Assembly (NCBI RefSeq): GCF_019320115.1
Contig: NC_089581.1
Location: forward strand, 67,980,166-68,044,165
Source of the DNA: Miscanthus floridulus
Taxonomy: Eukaryota; Streptophyta; Magnoliopsida; Poales; Poaceae
DNA: 64,000 bases
Direction: 5' to 3'
Position numbers and translations under genes: made by a program. Positions 1 to 12,875 of the stretch are shown piece after piece (the first letter of the stretch is position 1; each line of letters opens with the position of its first letter). Under the pieces are notes generated by a model. The model had not been told where the DNA came from and made no database searches. It saw nothing but the letters and a program-made list of their open reading frames with translations.

Positions 1-2103
1 TAAGGTAAAACCAATGTCAAATTCCATACATATTATTATCAACGTCCTAGAGCTAGCCTTTCAGTCTCACGAATGTGTTGGTACTGAGGATTACTACCTA
101 AGTCAGACTCTCGGTCATGGTAGGCGTCTTTGACGTGTATAATCTGGTCCAATATAAAGTTGCAAAGGTCGCCGACAAGCTCTAAGAGTTAGTCATTCTT
201 GTATGAGCCTCTTTTCATTTCTCTCTCTTCTTTCCACTACAAGAGAACAAGTTTTGGTTTAGTATTTCATACCATGTATGAAGTTTTTATACTACAGGTA
301 AAGATGTTCAAACTTACCCTTAAGGTGTGTCTCCTGTAGACACCGGTGTTACTCATCATAGAATATATATAGTATCCATAATGTATACTCTCATGCTTCT
401 GCTTAGGGCACTATGTGTTTTGCATATGAAAATATTAAGTAATGCTTTTAACAGCCATGTAATGGAGTACTGAAGAAGTAAGTTACACTTACCATATAGT
501 GTTTTTATAGCTAGCTTTTTCTTCCTTGCTGGATCATGCCTTCCGTGATGTGTAGTGACATAGAACCTAAATGTCATGTTCAAATTATTTTAGCAAATAC
601 AACTTATTAGTATCAAATGTGAACGTTACAAGTATGTATACAAACATATAAGCTAATGAGGATTGTCGATATATATACGTCTTGAGAATCGATATAAAGT
701 CTTTGTATGTCACCGGGTCCCTATCTATTGAATCAAAGACACATGTCATGCTCCTCCCGACATCGACGGCTATACAAATCCAGTGGTTGCTACATGGATT
801 TAATCATAGAACTAGATAAGCTCTTTTGCATTAAATAAAATATATCGAACAAAGCTTTAAGTATAGAGTTGAACTTACTCAAAGTTGTATGGTAGCCATA
901 TAGTAGAGTGCTGTTGGAGAATTTTAAAAGCCAGGGTAATGTATGCCAAAACCTTAAGGGGCTCTTCCCTTATTTTCACCGTATGGATGTGCTCTTTCTC
1001 CTGAAGGGTCTTTGCAACAGCTATCTCTTTGGCATCCAGTTTCGACTGTTTAGGGTAATTAAAATTTGTTTGGGCTATAGCTTAAGGGTCTATATACCCA
1101 GCTTTAACACTTGGCATTTGTTTGACAATGTGCACTTGCATTCTATAAATCACGACGTGGGTTAGTTACAACAAAATTCAAAGATTACATTCATATCATA
1201 TCGGGAGGACAAGGACTTACAGACACCACGTGCGAATTAGATTCATCTCCATTGCTCCTAGGTGAAAGCATGTCTGCATGTCATTGAAGTCAAAGACAAT
1301 TTTCCTGGCTGAGCTTCCAAATGTGCCGGTGGGGAAGCATGCTTGTATGAGGTCTATGCTCGTTGGGAGAACACGTAAGTACCAATCATGGAACCTTCTT
1401 ATTCCATGTGGTAGGCGCTGGATGTCCCGATTTGGTAGGAAGGGCTTGCGTCTTTCATATGTTTTTAGGCAATCCTTTGACCATTTGATGGCATCAACAT
1501 TTAGATACTACTTTGTTGTTTGGTGGAGTTTGCTAGTGACTGCCTCCTCAGAACCCCATGATGGGACTTTTTAACTTGGTTCTCAGGCTTGAACTGGTTA
1601 TGGAAATACCACTTGGACATCGACGAGACGTCTTTCATAAGAACATAAACTGGCCTTATCGTGATTGGATGCTTCTTTTGAAGTTCCTATTCAGGCACGT
1701 CCTCATCTTCTTGTGCATCACCTTCTTCAGGAGGCACTCGTTGTTCATGTATCGGCTGTGCTTGTTGAGAAGACTGTGGCATCTCATCATGCACTTGCTT
1801 GGTACAAGCTGGAGAAGGTTGTGGCATCTCATCAAGTACATGCTCGCTAGGAAACGGGGAAGAATGTGGCATCTTAGGAATGTGGTGGTCATGAGACAGT
1901 GAAAATATCTCCCCGACCTCAACAACTCGCTCCAAATTTGGGAGAGGGGGATGCGGCGAAGAAGCACTCAAAATAATGTCCTGTTTGTGTCAGAGAATGA
2001 ACTGCCCAATAACATCTCCGAGTAACACCAACCCCTTGGGAGTTGCATAGTCTATCCTCCACTGCATGAACTCGGGCTTCACGGTATGCACCTCGACCCT
2101 AGT
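1..2103 (-). pseudogene. CACTA second gene, C-terminal part with C48 (Ulp1-like) protease domain
   Basis: Reading down the minus strand from 2103, one meets IDYATPKGLVLLGDVIGQFIL and a proline-rich linker (about 1971-1687). HDWYLRVLPTSIDLIQACFP follows at about 1400-1300, then KILQQHSTIWLPYNF near 900. After an apparent intron comes NHWICIAVDVGR with VFDSIDRD (about 790-710). The HW and D positions are those expected of C48/Ulp1-family cysteine peptidases encoded by grass CACTA elements. Further exon-like pieces are RFYVTTHHGRHDPARKKK (about 570-510) and ELVGDLCNFILDQI (about 185-130). I could not place the catalytic cysteine. In-frame stops (TGA near 1996, TAA near 1100) show the gene is dead. 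It continues upstream at 25301-27040, beyond the nested insertions. No cellular role is known to me; proteins of this type accompany transposases. Confidence 0.75.
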
Positions 2104-2669
2104 TGAAAGCTCTAGTTTGGTTTTGGTGAATTGATGAAATCCTAAGTGTTAACCTAGTTTATCAAGTGATCATGTGATAGGTAGCATATTCCAAGTGGTG
2201 AAACAAATGAAGATCATGACATGATGATGGTGATGCCATGGTGATGATCAAGTGCTTGGACTTGAAAAGAAGAAAGAGAAAAACAAAAGGCTCAAGGCAA
2301 ATGTATAAATGGTAGGAGCCATTTTGTTTTGATGATGGAGACACTTAGCGAGTGTGATCACATTTAGGTTCGATAGCCATACTATTAACAGGGGTGAAAC
2401 TCGTATCAAAATACGGTTATTAAAGTACCACTAGATGCTCTAACTCATTGTATATGCATTTAGGATCTAGTGGAGTGCTAACACCCTTGAAAATGTTTGT
2501 GAAAATATGCTAACACATGTGCACAAGGTCATACACTTGGTGGTTGGCACATTTGAGCAAGGGTTAGGAACTTCACCGATGGAGTGTCTGCCCATAGAGT
2601 GCGGACAGTCTAACGGTGCCACCGGTGCCCTAGACAGAAAAGACAAAGGTCACTGCAAGTGACTTGACG

Positions 2670-3075
2670 TTGGTCTCGGTTGGACCGGCACGTCCGGTCA
2701 GTGGCAGCAGAGGGCGCGCAGTGTTGGTCTCTGACTGGACGCTGGGTCACTCAGTGACCAGACGCTGATAGGGTGTGTTCAGTCCTACTGACATGGCAGT
2801 GGTCAGAGGAGTCGCTGAGTGACCGGACGCTGGGTGTGTCCAGTCGAGCATGATAGGATGCGTCCGGTCGTGAAAAGTCATCTCTGGATGCTTACTAGAA
2901 ACGACCGGACGCTAGGGTTCAACGTTCGGTCACTTTGAGTTGCTGCGTACGGTCATCACTTGACCATTGAGATCGGACGATCAACATTTGAAGAGAGGAG
3001 ACATGTGGCACGCATTGTGTGACCGAATGCTAAGGTCCAGCATCTGGTCAATATGACCGGAGCGTCCGGTCACCC
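2670..3075. repeat. Degenerate direct/inverted decamer cluster (GACCGGACGC / GCGTCCGGTC)
   Basis: Within the solo LTR, variants of ACCGGACGCT and of its reverse complement GCGTCCGGTC recur about a dozen times in 400 bp (for example near 2690, 2830, 2865, 2905, 2950 and 3065). Many are partly decayed by C-to-T or G-to-A changes. Because copies occur in both orientations, the block can form many short stems. Function is unknown; such arrays may be regulatory in the LTR or simply repeat expansion. Confidence 0.6.
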
Positions 3076-3906
3076 TGTGTTGTGCCCAATGAAGGTGTAC
3101 AATGGCTCTATTTCATGGGGCTTCTATTTAAGCCCTATGGCCAGCTCAAGCTCACTCTCTTGGCCATTTGTATTGACATAGCAACCTTATGAGCTTAGCC
3201 AAAGCCCTCCCACCCAGTTCCATCATTGATTCATCATCTTTGTGAGATTGGGAGAGAATCCAAGTGCATTGCTTGAGTGTTTGCATCTAGAGACACTTGG
3301 TGTTCATTTTTGCTATGGAATTCGCTTGTTACTCTTGGTGGTTGCCACCACCTAGATGGCTTGGAGCACTGAGGATTGTCGAGCGGAGAGTGGTGATTGT
3401 CTCTGGCTCCGATCGTGGTGATTATGAGGGGTTCTTGACCTTTCTCGATGGAGAGCCAAAAGGTACTCTAGTGGATTGCTTGTGGCTTGTGTGATCCTCA
3501 TCTTGTGTTTGTTGTGCGGCACCCTATTGAGGGTTTGGCATGTGATGCCAATTAGCGCGTGAACCTTTAAGTGAGTGAATCGCCACAACGAGGACTAGCT
3601 TGTCGGCAAGCAAGTGACCCTCGGTAAAAATCATTATGTCATCATTTGATTCTAAGGTGATTGGTTTTCATTGTTATTCATTCTTGTCATTGATTGGCTC
3701 CTTCCTCGACACAACGGTATAACCTTCTTGCTCACTCTCTTTACATTACCGTAAACTAGTTGTCAAGCTCTTTAGTGTAGCTAGTTGTAAGAGCTTATTA
3801 GTTTGGTTAGTGTAGCTCTTTAGTTAGCATTTGAGAGCACACTAACTTAGTATAGTGACATAGTTATTCTATGGATAGAAACTACATAAACTAGAATTGT
3901 GGTAGG

Positions 3907-6900
3907 TGTAACACCCTGGTGTTATGCCAGCATTTAGGCACTGCAAATCATGCATATTGTGCATCATCAAGCATCCTAAGTATCCATGCCTAACTATCTA
4001 AATGATAACTAAAACCATGCTTCAAAACGTATGAAACATGCTCATGAAACATGAATGTTGCATACACTTGTTTAGAGTTGTTTTTGCCCTAATTATGCTT
4101 GCTAGGTTAGTAAAACATGTTTGGCTAGCATTGTAAATCATCTAGAATTATTTAGCACAATTTTTGGAGCAAAGTTTGTATTTAAATTATTGCCAAATTT
4201 TGCTTTAAAAATAATTCTTCAAAATTAGGGTTTTGAATTAATATTGAGTTTAATTTGGTAATTAAAAATCTATTTGGAATTTGACTTTGGTCATAAAAGC
4301 AAAGTTGTAGAGGATTAAATTCTAAGCAACTTGTATTTTTGGGCCATTTTCAAAAGAAGTCATTTTCTTGCTCAAAAGGGTATTTGAAAACTGATATTTG
4401 AAAATGACTTAAAAATAAAAAGTGAAAAATGGTTTCTCTTCTTTCACGGGCCGCCGCCTCACTTTTGGCCCGCCAACCGAAGTCGGCCCAATGATTCCCG
4501 CGCGCCACGCCCTTCGCCTCGACCCAGCCCAACTCGCGCGATGGCCCACCTCCGCGCCGCTCCCCTGCTCCCGCTCGCCGTTCGCCAGCGCGCGCCGTGT
4601 CCCGACCAGCGCCAGAGCGCGCTTGCCGCGTGGCCACCATGCACCGGCGACGTACGCCGCGCTGTAACCACGGCCTGCCTCTGCCTCCACGCGCTCGCCT
4701 TCTTCTGCTGACCCCGTTGCACACCCCACTCCACTCTCTCGCTCGCTCGGTAGCAGCGACAGCAGCAGCGCGCGCCCGCCCTCATCACCGCGCGCCGCGC
4801 CTCGCCAGAGCCAGCTCGCCCGGCCATCCTAGCTCGCCGTTGAACTCTCCATCTCGCCCGCTGCTCCGCCTCCTCCTCGTGCACCCCATGCTCGTGTCAC
4901 TTCACCGTGGTAAGCGTCCCTTCCACGAGAATCGCTCATCAGGGCACGGTCGAGCTTGCCGGTGAGCTCCGCTCCCGTGGACTCCCCCGCTTTGCTTCCC
5001 TTCCTACCTTTCTTTCTCGCGCACGAGCACCGCACTGCACCGTGGAGTCTCCCGAGCACCTCCTATTGCCCTACCATGGCCGGAGACGCTCCACCGGCAA
5101 CGAACCGCGCCGTCGCACCGCCATTGCCACCAGTAAGCCTCGCTCCGGTGAACCGCCCCTCCCTATTCACCTCTATCCGACGCGGTTTGGCGTGGGGAGC
5201 ACATTGGTGCCCTCTGTTTCGCCGGGGAACCTCGCCGTCGGCGAGAGCGCGCCGGTCAACGCTGCCCCTGCTTCGGTCTGACCGATAGGTGGGGCTGTGG
5301 ACCCACGAGGGCCCGCTCATCAGCGCCCTGGCTCGGGTCTGGGTGCACAGCACCGGGTGCACCCAGCCTTTTTGTCGGCTGGTTTTGAAAAGGAATTAAG
5401 AAATGAATTTTTAGATTTCTATTAAATACTTTGGAAAATGTTTGTGTACTCATTTTGGCTCCAAATTTGTTGAAACAAATTTTGCTAGGTTCCTTGTCAC
5501 CAGATCTACATGATAAAAATATTGCATGTCATTTGTGAGATACTTTTCTGTAGAGCTTTAATTAATTCTTGATATTGATGATATCTTGAAAAATGGTTAA
5601 TAAATCCTATAAGTATCAGAAAATATGATTCCAAGTGTGTTATTCTTCTTGTGTAATATACTTCCTAGGAAAAATATATGCCATGCATGTCCTATAGAAA
5701 AATTGTGAGATGTAGTTCAAGTGCCTTTAATGGCTGGTTTTTGTTATTTTTGCTAGAGAGCAAAATTTGTATAAAACATGCATGTGATAATTTTTGTACA
5801 GTGATTGTATGCTATGAAGATCATGGGAAAAATACTAAATTTGTTGTTTGACACTTTTCATAATACAAAGTATTTTCACATTCATAATTAGGTCTAAGCT
5901 TGTCATTTTTGTGTAGGCTATTCCACTTATTCAAATGCCATAAAAATCTGATGGTAGACTACTTAGGGTAGTACTGTGCTATGTTAATTTTCTAAGATTT
6001 TTCTAAGCAATAAAAATAGATGTTGCTATTCAAACCTATTATTAATTAGGGTTTAATCAAGTGTTGCTTTATGTATGATTAAGAAATTAGTGAAGCTTTG
6101 GTGTATCTTTGAAGCATTTAATGAGATGTGTTGACTTAGCATATTAGTAGTAGAAGAAAATGCAGTAGATGACATGTGCTTGTAGTATATGTTCTTGGAT
6201 GATGTTGACTACCTTGTATTCAAGCATATCCATTGTGTTCATTTTATCCGATGCACTTTTTGCATAAGCACTTACGCACATGCATCATACAGGATCACAA
6301 ACCGAGAGCCCAGTCATCATACCCGAGGAGCCCGAGGAACAGCTCAAGGTGTAGCCGCAGGAAGTGATCGAAGCCGATGAGGAGGACGTTGAGGAACTTC
6401 CAGAGTGCCTCGATCACCGCCTGAGCTCCTTCGAGAGAGGCAAGCCCCAGAGCATTTTCTCCCCGGTTTGCAATTATTAATTAAATGCTTTACTTTAATT
6501 GATGCATTACGTTCAGGAGTTGCTTTCCGTCTGTGTCGATTAAGGACCGACTGTTGTTGGGCCTCGAGTCATGTTGAACGCATGCCTTACATTTAGCTGG
6601 CCGAATAAAGTACCTTTCGACTGCAAAGCTGGGAGATTATTCGGGCCGAGTAGATTGCCCGCAGCGCACTGTGCCGGAGCAGGTGTGGTAGGACACGGGG
6701 GTGAGATGATAAGACCAAAGTGCAGTCAGTCAGCCCCCGGGTACATGTGGTTCCTGGCAAACTCGAGATTCCTGGATAGTTGACTCAATGACCAATACCT
6801 CACTTTAGCGGGTGAGTGAGGTTTGTGTAAGGAATAAATCACTAGCTGGTTAGGAATCGATTCGAATCGCCATCGCTCCTGGATAGTGAGCACTTGACTT

Positions 6901-7665
6901 GAGTGACTTCATCGTAGTAATGTTGATGGAACACTTGGATAGTTATAATGAATATGACATTATGGAAGTTGTTAATGATAATTGGTTATCATTATTTGCT
7001 TAATCATATGCTTGCTCTAGTATAGGTGCAAATATAGTCGACAGGTTAATAATAATTAACTTGACAATAATGCTTTTGGAAAGGTTCTTGAAATGCTAAA
7101 AATGCCTCTTTTGCAAATGAGTCAGCTACCCTACTATAAAGCCCTTCATAATCCTTGGTGTCATCTTATTTTTGGTTATGTCGGGTAAGTCTAGCTGAGT
7201 ACCTTCTCGTACTCAGGGTTTTATTCCCACTTGTTGCAGATGGGTAGATGTATTACGGCTACTGTATCAACTACCTTTATCCTACGATGGGTGATGCTTA
7301 GGACCATGGGCATGGTCATTCCTTACGTCTCGTCTGATGCTTTTGTTGGAGATGATCATTAGCTGGCACTGTATTTGAACTCCATGTGAGTGTGTGTGGT
7401 TTTGAACAAATGGCTTCCGCTACTTTTATTTGAACTCGTTTTGTAATAACTATGTTTAAACTCTGATGTATCTGCGATACGAACTTTTATGTAATATGTG
7501 ATGGTGACCACTAAACTTATTATGATCTTGGCTGGGATGTGAGTTGGTTTGAAATCCTTCATGATTTCACAGACTACCGGGTTATACGGGCTTAAGTTTG
7601 CTAAATCATCTGCTCTGGCGGATGATTTCTTACTTAATTTCATATAATTGGTTGATTATATTACA
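3907..7665 (+). repeat. Tekay 5' LTR (3759 bp)
   Basis: It starts TGTAACACCCTGG and ends GATTATATTACA. A GC-rich block (about 4440-5380) sits in otherwise AT-rich sequence. In the first roughly 500 bp it differs from the 3' LTR at about 2% of positions by eye. It keeps about 693 bp (about 4655-5347) that the 3' LTR lacks. It lacks about 243 bp present in the 3' LTR (breakpoint near 6522). No host gene was found inside; the ORFs in the GC-rich part look like chance frames. Confidence 0.9.
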
Positions 7666-7667
7666 GC

Positions 7668-7683
7668 TGGTATTAGAGCATGG
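7668..7683 (+). other. Tekay primer binding site (initiator Met tRNA type)
   Basis: TGGTATTAGAGCATGG lies 2 bp after the 5' LTR. It differs by one base from the common plant TGGTATCAGAGC primer site, which pairs with the 3' end of initiator methionine tRNA. Reverse transcription would start here. Confidence 0.85.
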
Positions 7684-8453
7684 TTTAGCGTGTTACTGTT
7701 CACAAGTGTATTTAAAACAAAAAGGCATTTGAAAAACATGATTTTCAAACTAAAAAGTGTGCCAGTGGTCATATCCTTTATGCCCAGTTAAGGACTCTAG
7801 GTGGCTTAATTAAGTACTGACTTGGGGTTCTTGCATCATATTTCTCTTTCATCGCTCATACGGCATGCTATTGTATGAGTGCCACTTGTTTGAGTGGTAG
7901 TGTTTGGATCAATTGCCTCTACGCCTCGGTAAGTGTGAGTTGTGAGAGCATGATCGGATACACCGCCGATCTAGGGTGAATGCTTATATGATGCTGGAGT
8001 AATTACATGTTCTACGCATGTTTTACAAAGGTATCTTATGTGTGGGTATTCCGTCTGTGAGGCGATGCCGTCAATAGGATGATGGTTAGGGTAGTTACTA
8101 CCGTTGTACACGTATCTAGGGATTCATGTAGAGCATGTAGATAAAATTACTGCTTTTGTGCATTCATTGGGAATTGGGCTGAAATGAATCTTCTGCAGGT
8201 ACATAACAACGTTATCGTGTAGAACGTATTAGCTATGTATTTGAGAGATCGTTTGTATGCCACCGAATTCGTCGCTAGAAATTATTTATTTCATAAGTTT
8301 GTGAGAACGTATGGCACGCACATACATCATATTACTTGTGCATTTCGTTCATGTCATGCATTCCTCCCCTTATAAATTGATTATCTCATTTTGATAAAAG
8401 TTGTATCACCTAAAATATGTTTTCACAGGGTAATAAAAGAACTTTTGCTACAG
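7684..8453 (+). other. Tekay untranslated leader
   Basis: About 770 bp between the primer site and the first ORF, with no convincing coding frame. It ends in the pyrimidine-rich CTTTTGCTACAG directly before the ATG at 8454. That looks like a 3' splice acceptor and suggests the first ORF could be read from a spliced RNA, but no matching donor was established. Confidence 0.5.
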
Positions 8454-8892
8454 ATGGCCTGCATGAAGCATACCACCCGTAAGTCTACCGGAGGAAGAGC
8501 ACCTCAATGTCCATTGGCCCTAAGGGAGCACCGCACCACGGACACCTTCTTGAGCGAGTTTGGCATGCTGACCTTTCTTTGGAGAGTGCTCCATGATGTG
8601 GGGTACCCAGAGGGTCAAGAGCCGGTGTACTCTTGGAATGAGAGCCAGTTAGCAGAGGATGGACTTGTAGTGGTAGAGATCACCATTCCTGCCCTTGGTG
8701 ATGCTCCAGATTGGGATGGTTGGCACTTGGAGTTTGAGGGTCGCACTCCTATTGAGGGTGCAGAGGGAGCAGCTTTCCGTGTCATTAGGGATATCATGAA
8801 TAGATTTCCTAGTGAGCTTGCAATAGCTCTAGCTGGCACCTTTCCTAGGGATGATCCTCGTGATGCTATTTAGGTTTAGCCTCAGGGAAGTG
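8454..8892 (+). pseudogene. Tekay extra ORF upstream of gag, 5' part, histone H3-tail-like N-terminus
   Basis: ATG at 8454 opens a protein starting MACMKHTTRKSTGGRAP. Without the Met, residues 1-21 match 13 of 21 of the histone H3 tail, including K4, the RKSTGG run (8-13), A15-P16 and L20-A21. A folded-looking region follows (about residues 30-135, rich in W, with GYPEGQEPVYSW and DWDGWHLEFEGR). Stops TAG at 8871 and 8877 precede the CRM-like insertion at 8893. The frame resumes exactly at 16419, giving 990 nt or 329 codons in total. This is separate from gag, which starts at 17333. I know no named function; chromatin mimicry is inference. The upstream in-frame ATG at 8391 is less likely because the homology begins at 8454. 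Confidence 0.7.
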
Positions 8893-9725
8893 TGATGAGG
8901 ACATCACTCCTTTGGATGTACCAGCTGATCCTCCAACCGTCATGCAAGGTCCAATGACCCGGGCTCGAATGCGTCAACTCAATTTACAGGTGAGCTCGTT
9001 CTTAAACGATCCTTTTCATACTTTTGAGAATAGATTACTACCTAATGATGTTATCTTGCTTAGGAACATTGGAGAGGGTCAAGAGGGACTAAGAGGATGT
9101 GGAGGAGGTGATGATGACCAGCAAGGACGTCCAACACAAGCCGGAGGCCCAGTCCAACATGAATTCGAGTCTACCTCGGCCTCCAGGACCAGTCTGCCTT
9201 AAACTAGTCGCCCAGGACGCATCCAGATTCCGTTTTCGATGATCCACATATGGATGGAAAGCTAATTTGATAAGGAAGCCAATCCAACTGGTTTCACGTC
9301 AAAAGCTATTCGGAATCAACGGGAATTGTCGAAACAAGTCAGCATCCAGGGGTCTTGCACGACCCTAGAGTCTTCATAAACAGCCGCCGCCCCTCCATGA
9401 GGGTTTGGGTTTTGCTTAGATTATTCTGTCAAGAAACAGCTTCGCCGTTCTTCGGTTTGTGAGACCCCAACTCGTGAGATTAATCTTTCATCTGCAATTT
9501 GGTTGCGTTCTTTCTTGTTCTTGCTTGTGTTCTTCATTGCGCAGGCAGGGATTAGCCTTCTTGGCGAGGTCAACCTGGTCCGTGACTTGGTTGATAACCA
9601 GAGGAGCTGTGGTGCTAAGATTGCAGGGTTCGATCTTTCGATCTGAAGCCGGATCGGTGTGTCATTCTCCGCCACAACGATAGTTACCATCACCTGACGG
9701 AAGATCGGGATCCCCGTCTCCATTA
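8893..9725 (+). repeat. CRM-like element 5' LTR (833 bp)
   Basis: It begins TGATGAGGACATCACTCC and ends CCGTCTCCATTA. Positions 8912-9202 contain a copy of the pol C-terminal tail frame that also lies in the 3' LTR. In the 5' LTR this frame has no upstream pol and is presumably not translated. About 16 differences separate it from the 3' LTR. Confidence 0.92.
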
Positions 9726-9727
9726 AG

Positions 9728-9740
9728 TGGTAATCAGAGC
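9728..9740 (+). other. CRM-like element primer binding site
   Basis: TGGTAATCAGAGC begins 2 bp after the 5' LTR. It matches the initiator Met tRNA type site with one inserted A. Confidence 0.75.
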
Positions 9741-10883
9741 TAAGGTATACCGTCAGGTTCACTTTTATTCCCTAGTTTGAGTGTTTCGTATTCGTTCCAT
9801 AGTCCAGTGACATACTCGTTTTTCCTATCCTAGAACCTTCCGCGCCATAGCCTTTGCATATTTCAGTTTCAGAGTCCGTCGTGTTGAGTTTGTGTCCTGG
9901 TCAAGGTCTTGTTGCTGGTTAGGTCGTGTTAGAGTCCAGTTCGTGTGTTTTCCCCCATCGTTTCCATCAAATCTTGGCTGTTGTGACCAATTTTGCACAC
10001 ATTGTTCCCATTTTGTCCTCTAATTCGGAGCCAATTCTTAAAACCGGTCTAGTTTTCGCATACGAACTCCGTTTTCGACGTTCCATATATGCAAATCGAT
10101 CAGAAAAAAATTTCGGATCCGTCCATCCCCGCTTTGTCGGGGTTCGGAATTTTTAGATTGGCCAAAAAGTGGTCACAAGGTTTTTGTCAATTTTCATCTT
10201 GTTTTCTGAAAATTCCACAGGCCACGTCTTACACTTGTTTGAGCTCATATTTTCTGTGGTTACTGCTTTTGTGCTCCTAAGTAAAGGAAAAATATCAAAA
10301 AAATAAAATAAAAAAGTCGAAATTTCCCAAAAAAACAACGACAACCCAAAAAATAGAAAAAAAGAGAGGGGCAAAAGAGGAACAATATCTAGAGGAGCAC
10401 ATAGAGAAGCCTAAAGTGAGCTGTGTTTGCGTGTGCTGTCTGTTTCCTTGTTTGTGTTGCTATTTCCATCCACCATACTTGTTTTTCTCATACCTATCAC
10501 CTTGCTATCCACTATACTTTTGTCACAACCTGGTACTTGCAACACTTTAGACCAGCAACGAGAACAAGTACTTTGGACTATAATTCAGCATTACTTTCTG
10601 TTACTGACTTGTGTGCCAGATATACATATTACTCTTTGTTTGCCTTCCAAGCTCCACAAATTCTTCAGATTAGTACAGACAAGGGGCCTTGCAATCTCGG
10701 TACCACTACCTCACAGGTATCACGAACCAGCCACCGGTTGTACCGCCCACTGCTTGCGTGGTAAGAACTTGGTAAGAGCTTGGTAAGATGCTTCCACTTG
10801 CTGTGAAAAGTGACACCACTTCAACCACGTAGTCATTTGGTAGGGATAACTTTCACCTGTTTGTTCCTGTTTTTGTGTTTTCA
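9741..10883 (+). other. CRM-like element untranslated leader
   Basis: About 1.1 kb without a supported gene. It includes an A-rich block (about 10285-10380) followed by a pyrimidine-rich stretch (about 10430-10530). The gag ATG at 10884 follows. Confidence 0.6.
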
Positions 10884-12875
10884 ATGGCAGGAGGTGAACA
10901 GACTGGAGATAACAATCCTAAGGGTTTCAACGAGTGTGTTAGCCAAGAGCAACTACAAGCTGTTGTAGAGGATGCCCAAAAAAGGATGAATGAGGCTGTC
11001 AGGAAGGCCGTCACTGACGCACTCATTGAACTCAACATTGGCAATAGCATGGAGAGATTGGACAAGCGAATTTCTACGCTAACCGACAAGGTTACTGAGT
11101 TGGAAACCTTTGTGGCGGGCAACAACGACGTTTCCGGCAGCAACACCGATGGTCAAGACACGGTGCATGATGCCGCCGGAAACATAGGTCGAGCAGCTAT
11201 CCGACAAGAGAGATTACGGCAACGTCTTCACCGCAACACGACAGGTATGGGTGGTGTCCACCACCACCACCGTCAAGGTAATAATCACCGTGTGCCCGAT
11301 GATCCTTATGCTAAGATTAAGTTCACAATACCATCTTTTTCGGGTCATTATGATGCTGAGGGATATCTTGATTGGGAGATGACGGTAGAACAAAAGTTTA
11401 GTGCCCACCTTGTACCTGAGCAGCATAGAGTTAGACAAGCTACTAGTGAGTTTAAGGATTTTGCCATTATTTGGTGGAATGGGCTAGCTGCACAGGATGC
11501 TTTACCTGGTACATGGGAAGAACTTAAGGTAGCTATGCGTGATCGTTTTGTTCCTCCTTCTTATCATAGAGACTTGTGTAAGAAATTGATGCGTTTAGAA
11601 CAAGGAGATAAATCTGTACAGGATTACTATGGTGAGCTCCAAAAGGGATTGATGCGCTGTAGTGTTGTAGAGGGAAACAAAGATGCCATTTGTCGTTTTT
11701 ACTCTAGTTTGAGGCGTGACATTCAGGACATTGTTGATTATAAAGAATTTAACACTGTCAACCAGTTGTTTCAGTTTGCTATGCTTGCAGAAAAGGAATT
11801 GCAGGGGCGTGAACAGCAAGGCAAGAGCAAGGTCAGCACCAGCACATACACGCCACGCTCGGCCCCATCTTCAGGGCTGACCAAGCCATCCACTTTCCGG
11901 ACGCCTCCACCAGCGAGCAAGCGACCAACAGCCTCTGGAGTTTCCACTACACCTAAGACACCTCCCACACGACCTTTAGATTTAGGTAAAAATTCTTTGC
12001 AGGTGCCTACCAAGAGTTCCTCATCCGTTGCATCGACGGGACGTGCTTCGGGTATTCAGTGCCACCGCTGCCATGGAATTGGCCATGTGCAGAAGGACTG
12101 CCCAAGTCAGCGGGCATATATTGCTATAGAAGATGGTTACATCAGCACCTCTGACATTGAGGATGAAGAAGACCAAGATGCAGATGAGGAGGACGGCGAA
12201 GTCCTTGGCGATGAGGCCACGGCGTCCTATAGGAGCATTATTGTACAGCGGGTGCTCAGCTCACAAGTGCAGCAACCTAAGAAGCTACAACGCCATAACT
12301 TGTTCCAGATTTTCTTCATCATCAGCGACCGTCGAGCACGTGTCATTATTGATGGAGGTAGCTGCAACAATTTGGTGAGTTCTGATTTGGTCAAGAAGCT
12401 TAGCTTGACCACACGCCCACACCCACATCCATATCATATTCAGTGGCTAAATGATTCTGGTAAAGCAAAGGTAACACAAACTTGCAGAGTTTCATTTTCC
12501 ATTGGTTCTTATGCTGATTCTGTTGATTGTGATGTGGTAGCTATGCAAGCTTGTTCACTTTTATTGGGTCGTCCTTGGGAACATGATAATGATGCTACAC
12601 ACCATGGTAGAAGTAATAAATACACTTTTGTGCATAAAGGAAAGAAAATTACTTTGGTACCTTTGACCCCTTCTCAAATTGTACAAGCTGATAGAGAACG
12701 CTCTGCTAGTTTGAATGATGTTGAATCTGAAAATCAGCAAGTTGCTAATTCTATTTTCCCACCTAAAAAGGATAAGTCTACATCTATTTCTAAGGCTGAG
12801 GGGATTAAATTGAAGGGTGGTGTTATGCTTGCAACAAAATGTGACTTTGCTGAAATTTCTGATGATGATATTTGA
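10884..12875 (+). pseudogene. gag: gag and protease part of the CRM-like polyprotein
   Basis: The first ATG in the frame is at 10884 (MAGGEQTGDNN). A predicted coiled coil spans about residues 20-80, then a His-rich linker. The retrotransposon gag domain (about 140-250) holds FKDFAIIWWNGL. A CCHC zinc knuckle (CHRCHGIGHVQKDC, residues 393-406) should bind packaged RNA. The aspartic protease active site is DGGS (D490). The frame stops at TGA (12873-12875), but translation of the same frame resumes at once into the RT region. The stop is therefore a single nonsense mutation in an original gag-pol polyprotein, not a normal end of gag. The product would form the virus-like particle and process the polyprotein in the cytoplasm. 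Confidence 0.88.

Noticed and set aside
1278..1902. Plus-strand ORFs at 1278-1574 and 1558-1902
   Set aside because: They are shadows of the minus-strand CACTA gene, whose conserved motifs read on the opposite strand.
2099..2118. Start of the solo LTR at the second CTAGT (2112-2116)
   Set aside because: A CTAGT also occurs just inside, but only the first one leaves an LTR starting TGAAAG that mirrors the CTTTCA end and restores the CACTA reading frame.
4350..5362. Many overlapping GC-rich ORFs on both strands in the Tekay LTR
   Set aside because: They lie in a GC-rich LTR block, are mutually overlapping in up to six frames and have no recognisable domain; part of the block is missing from the other LTR.
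10875..10883. Gag start at 10875 for the CRM-like element
   Set aside because: The codon there is GTG; the first ATG of the frame is at 10884 in a good context.
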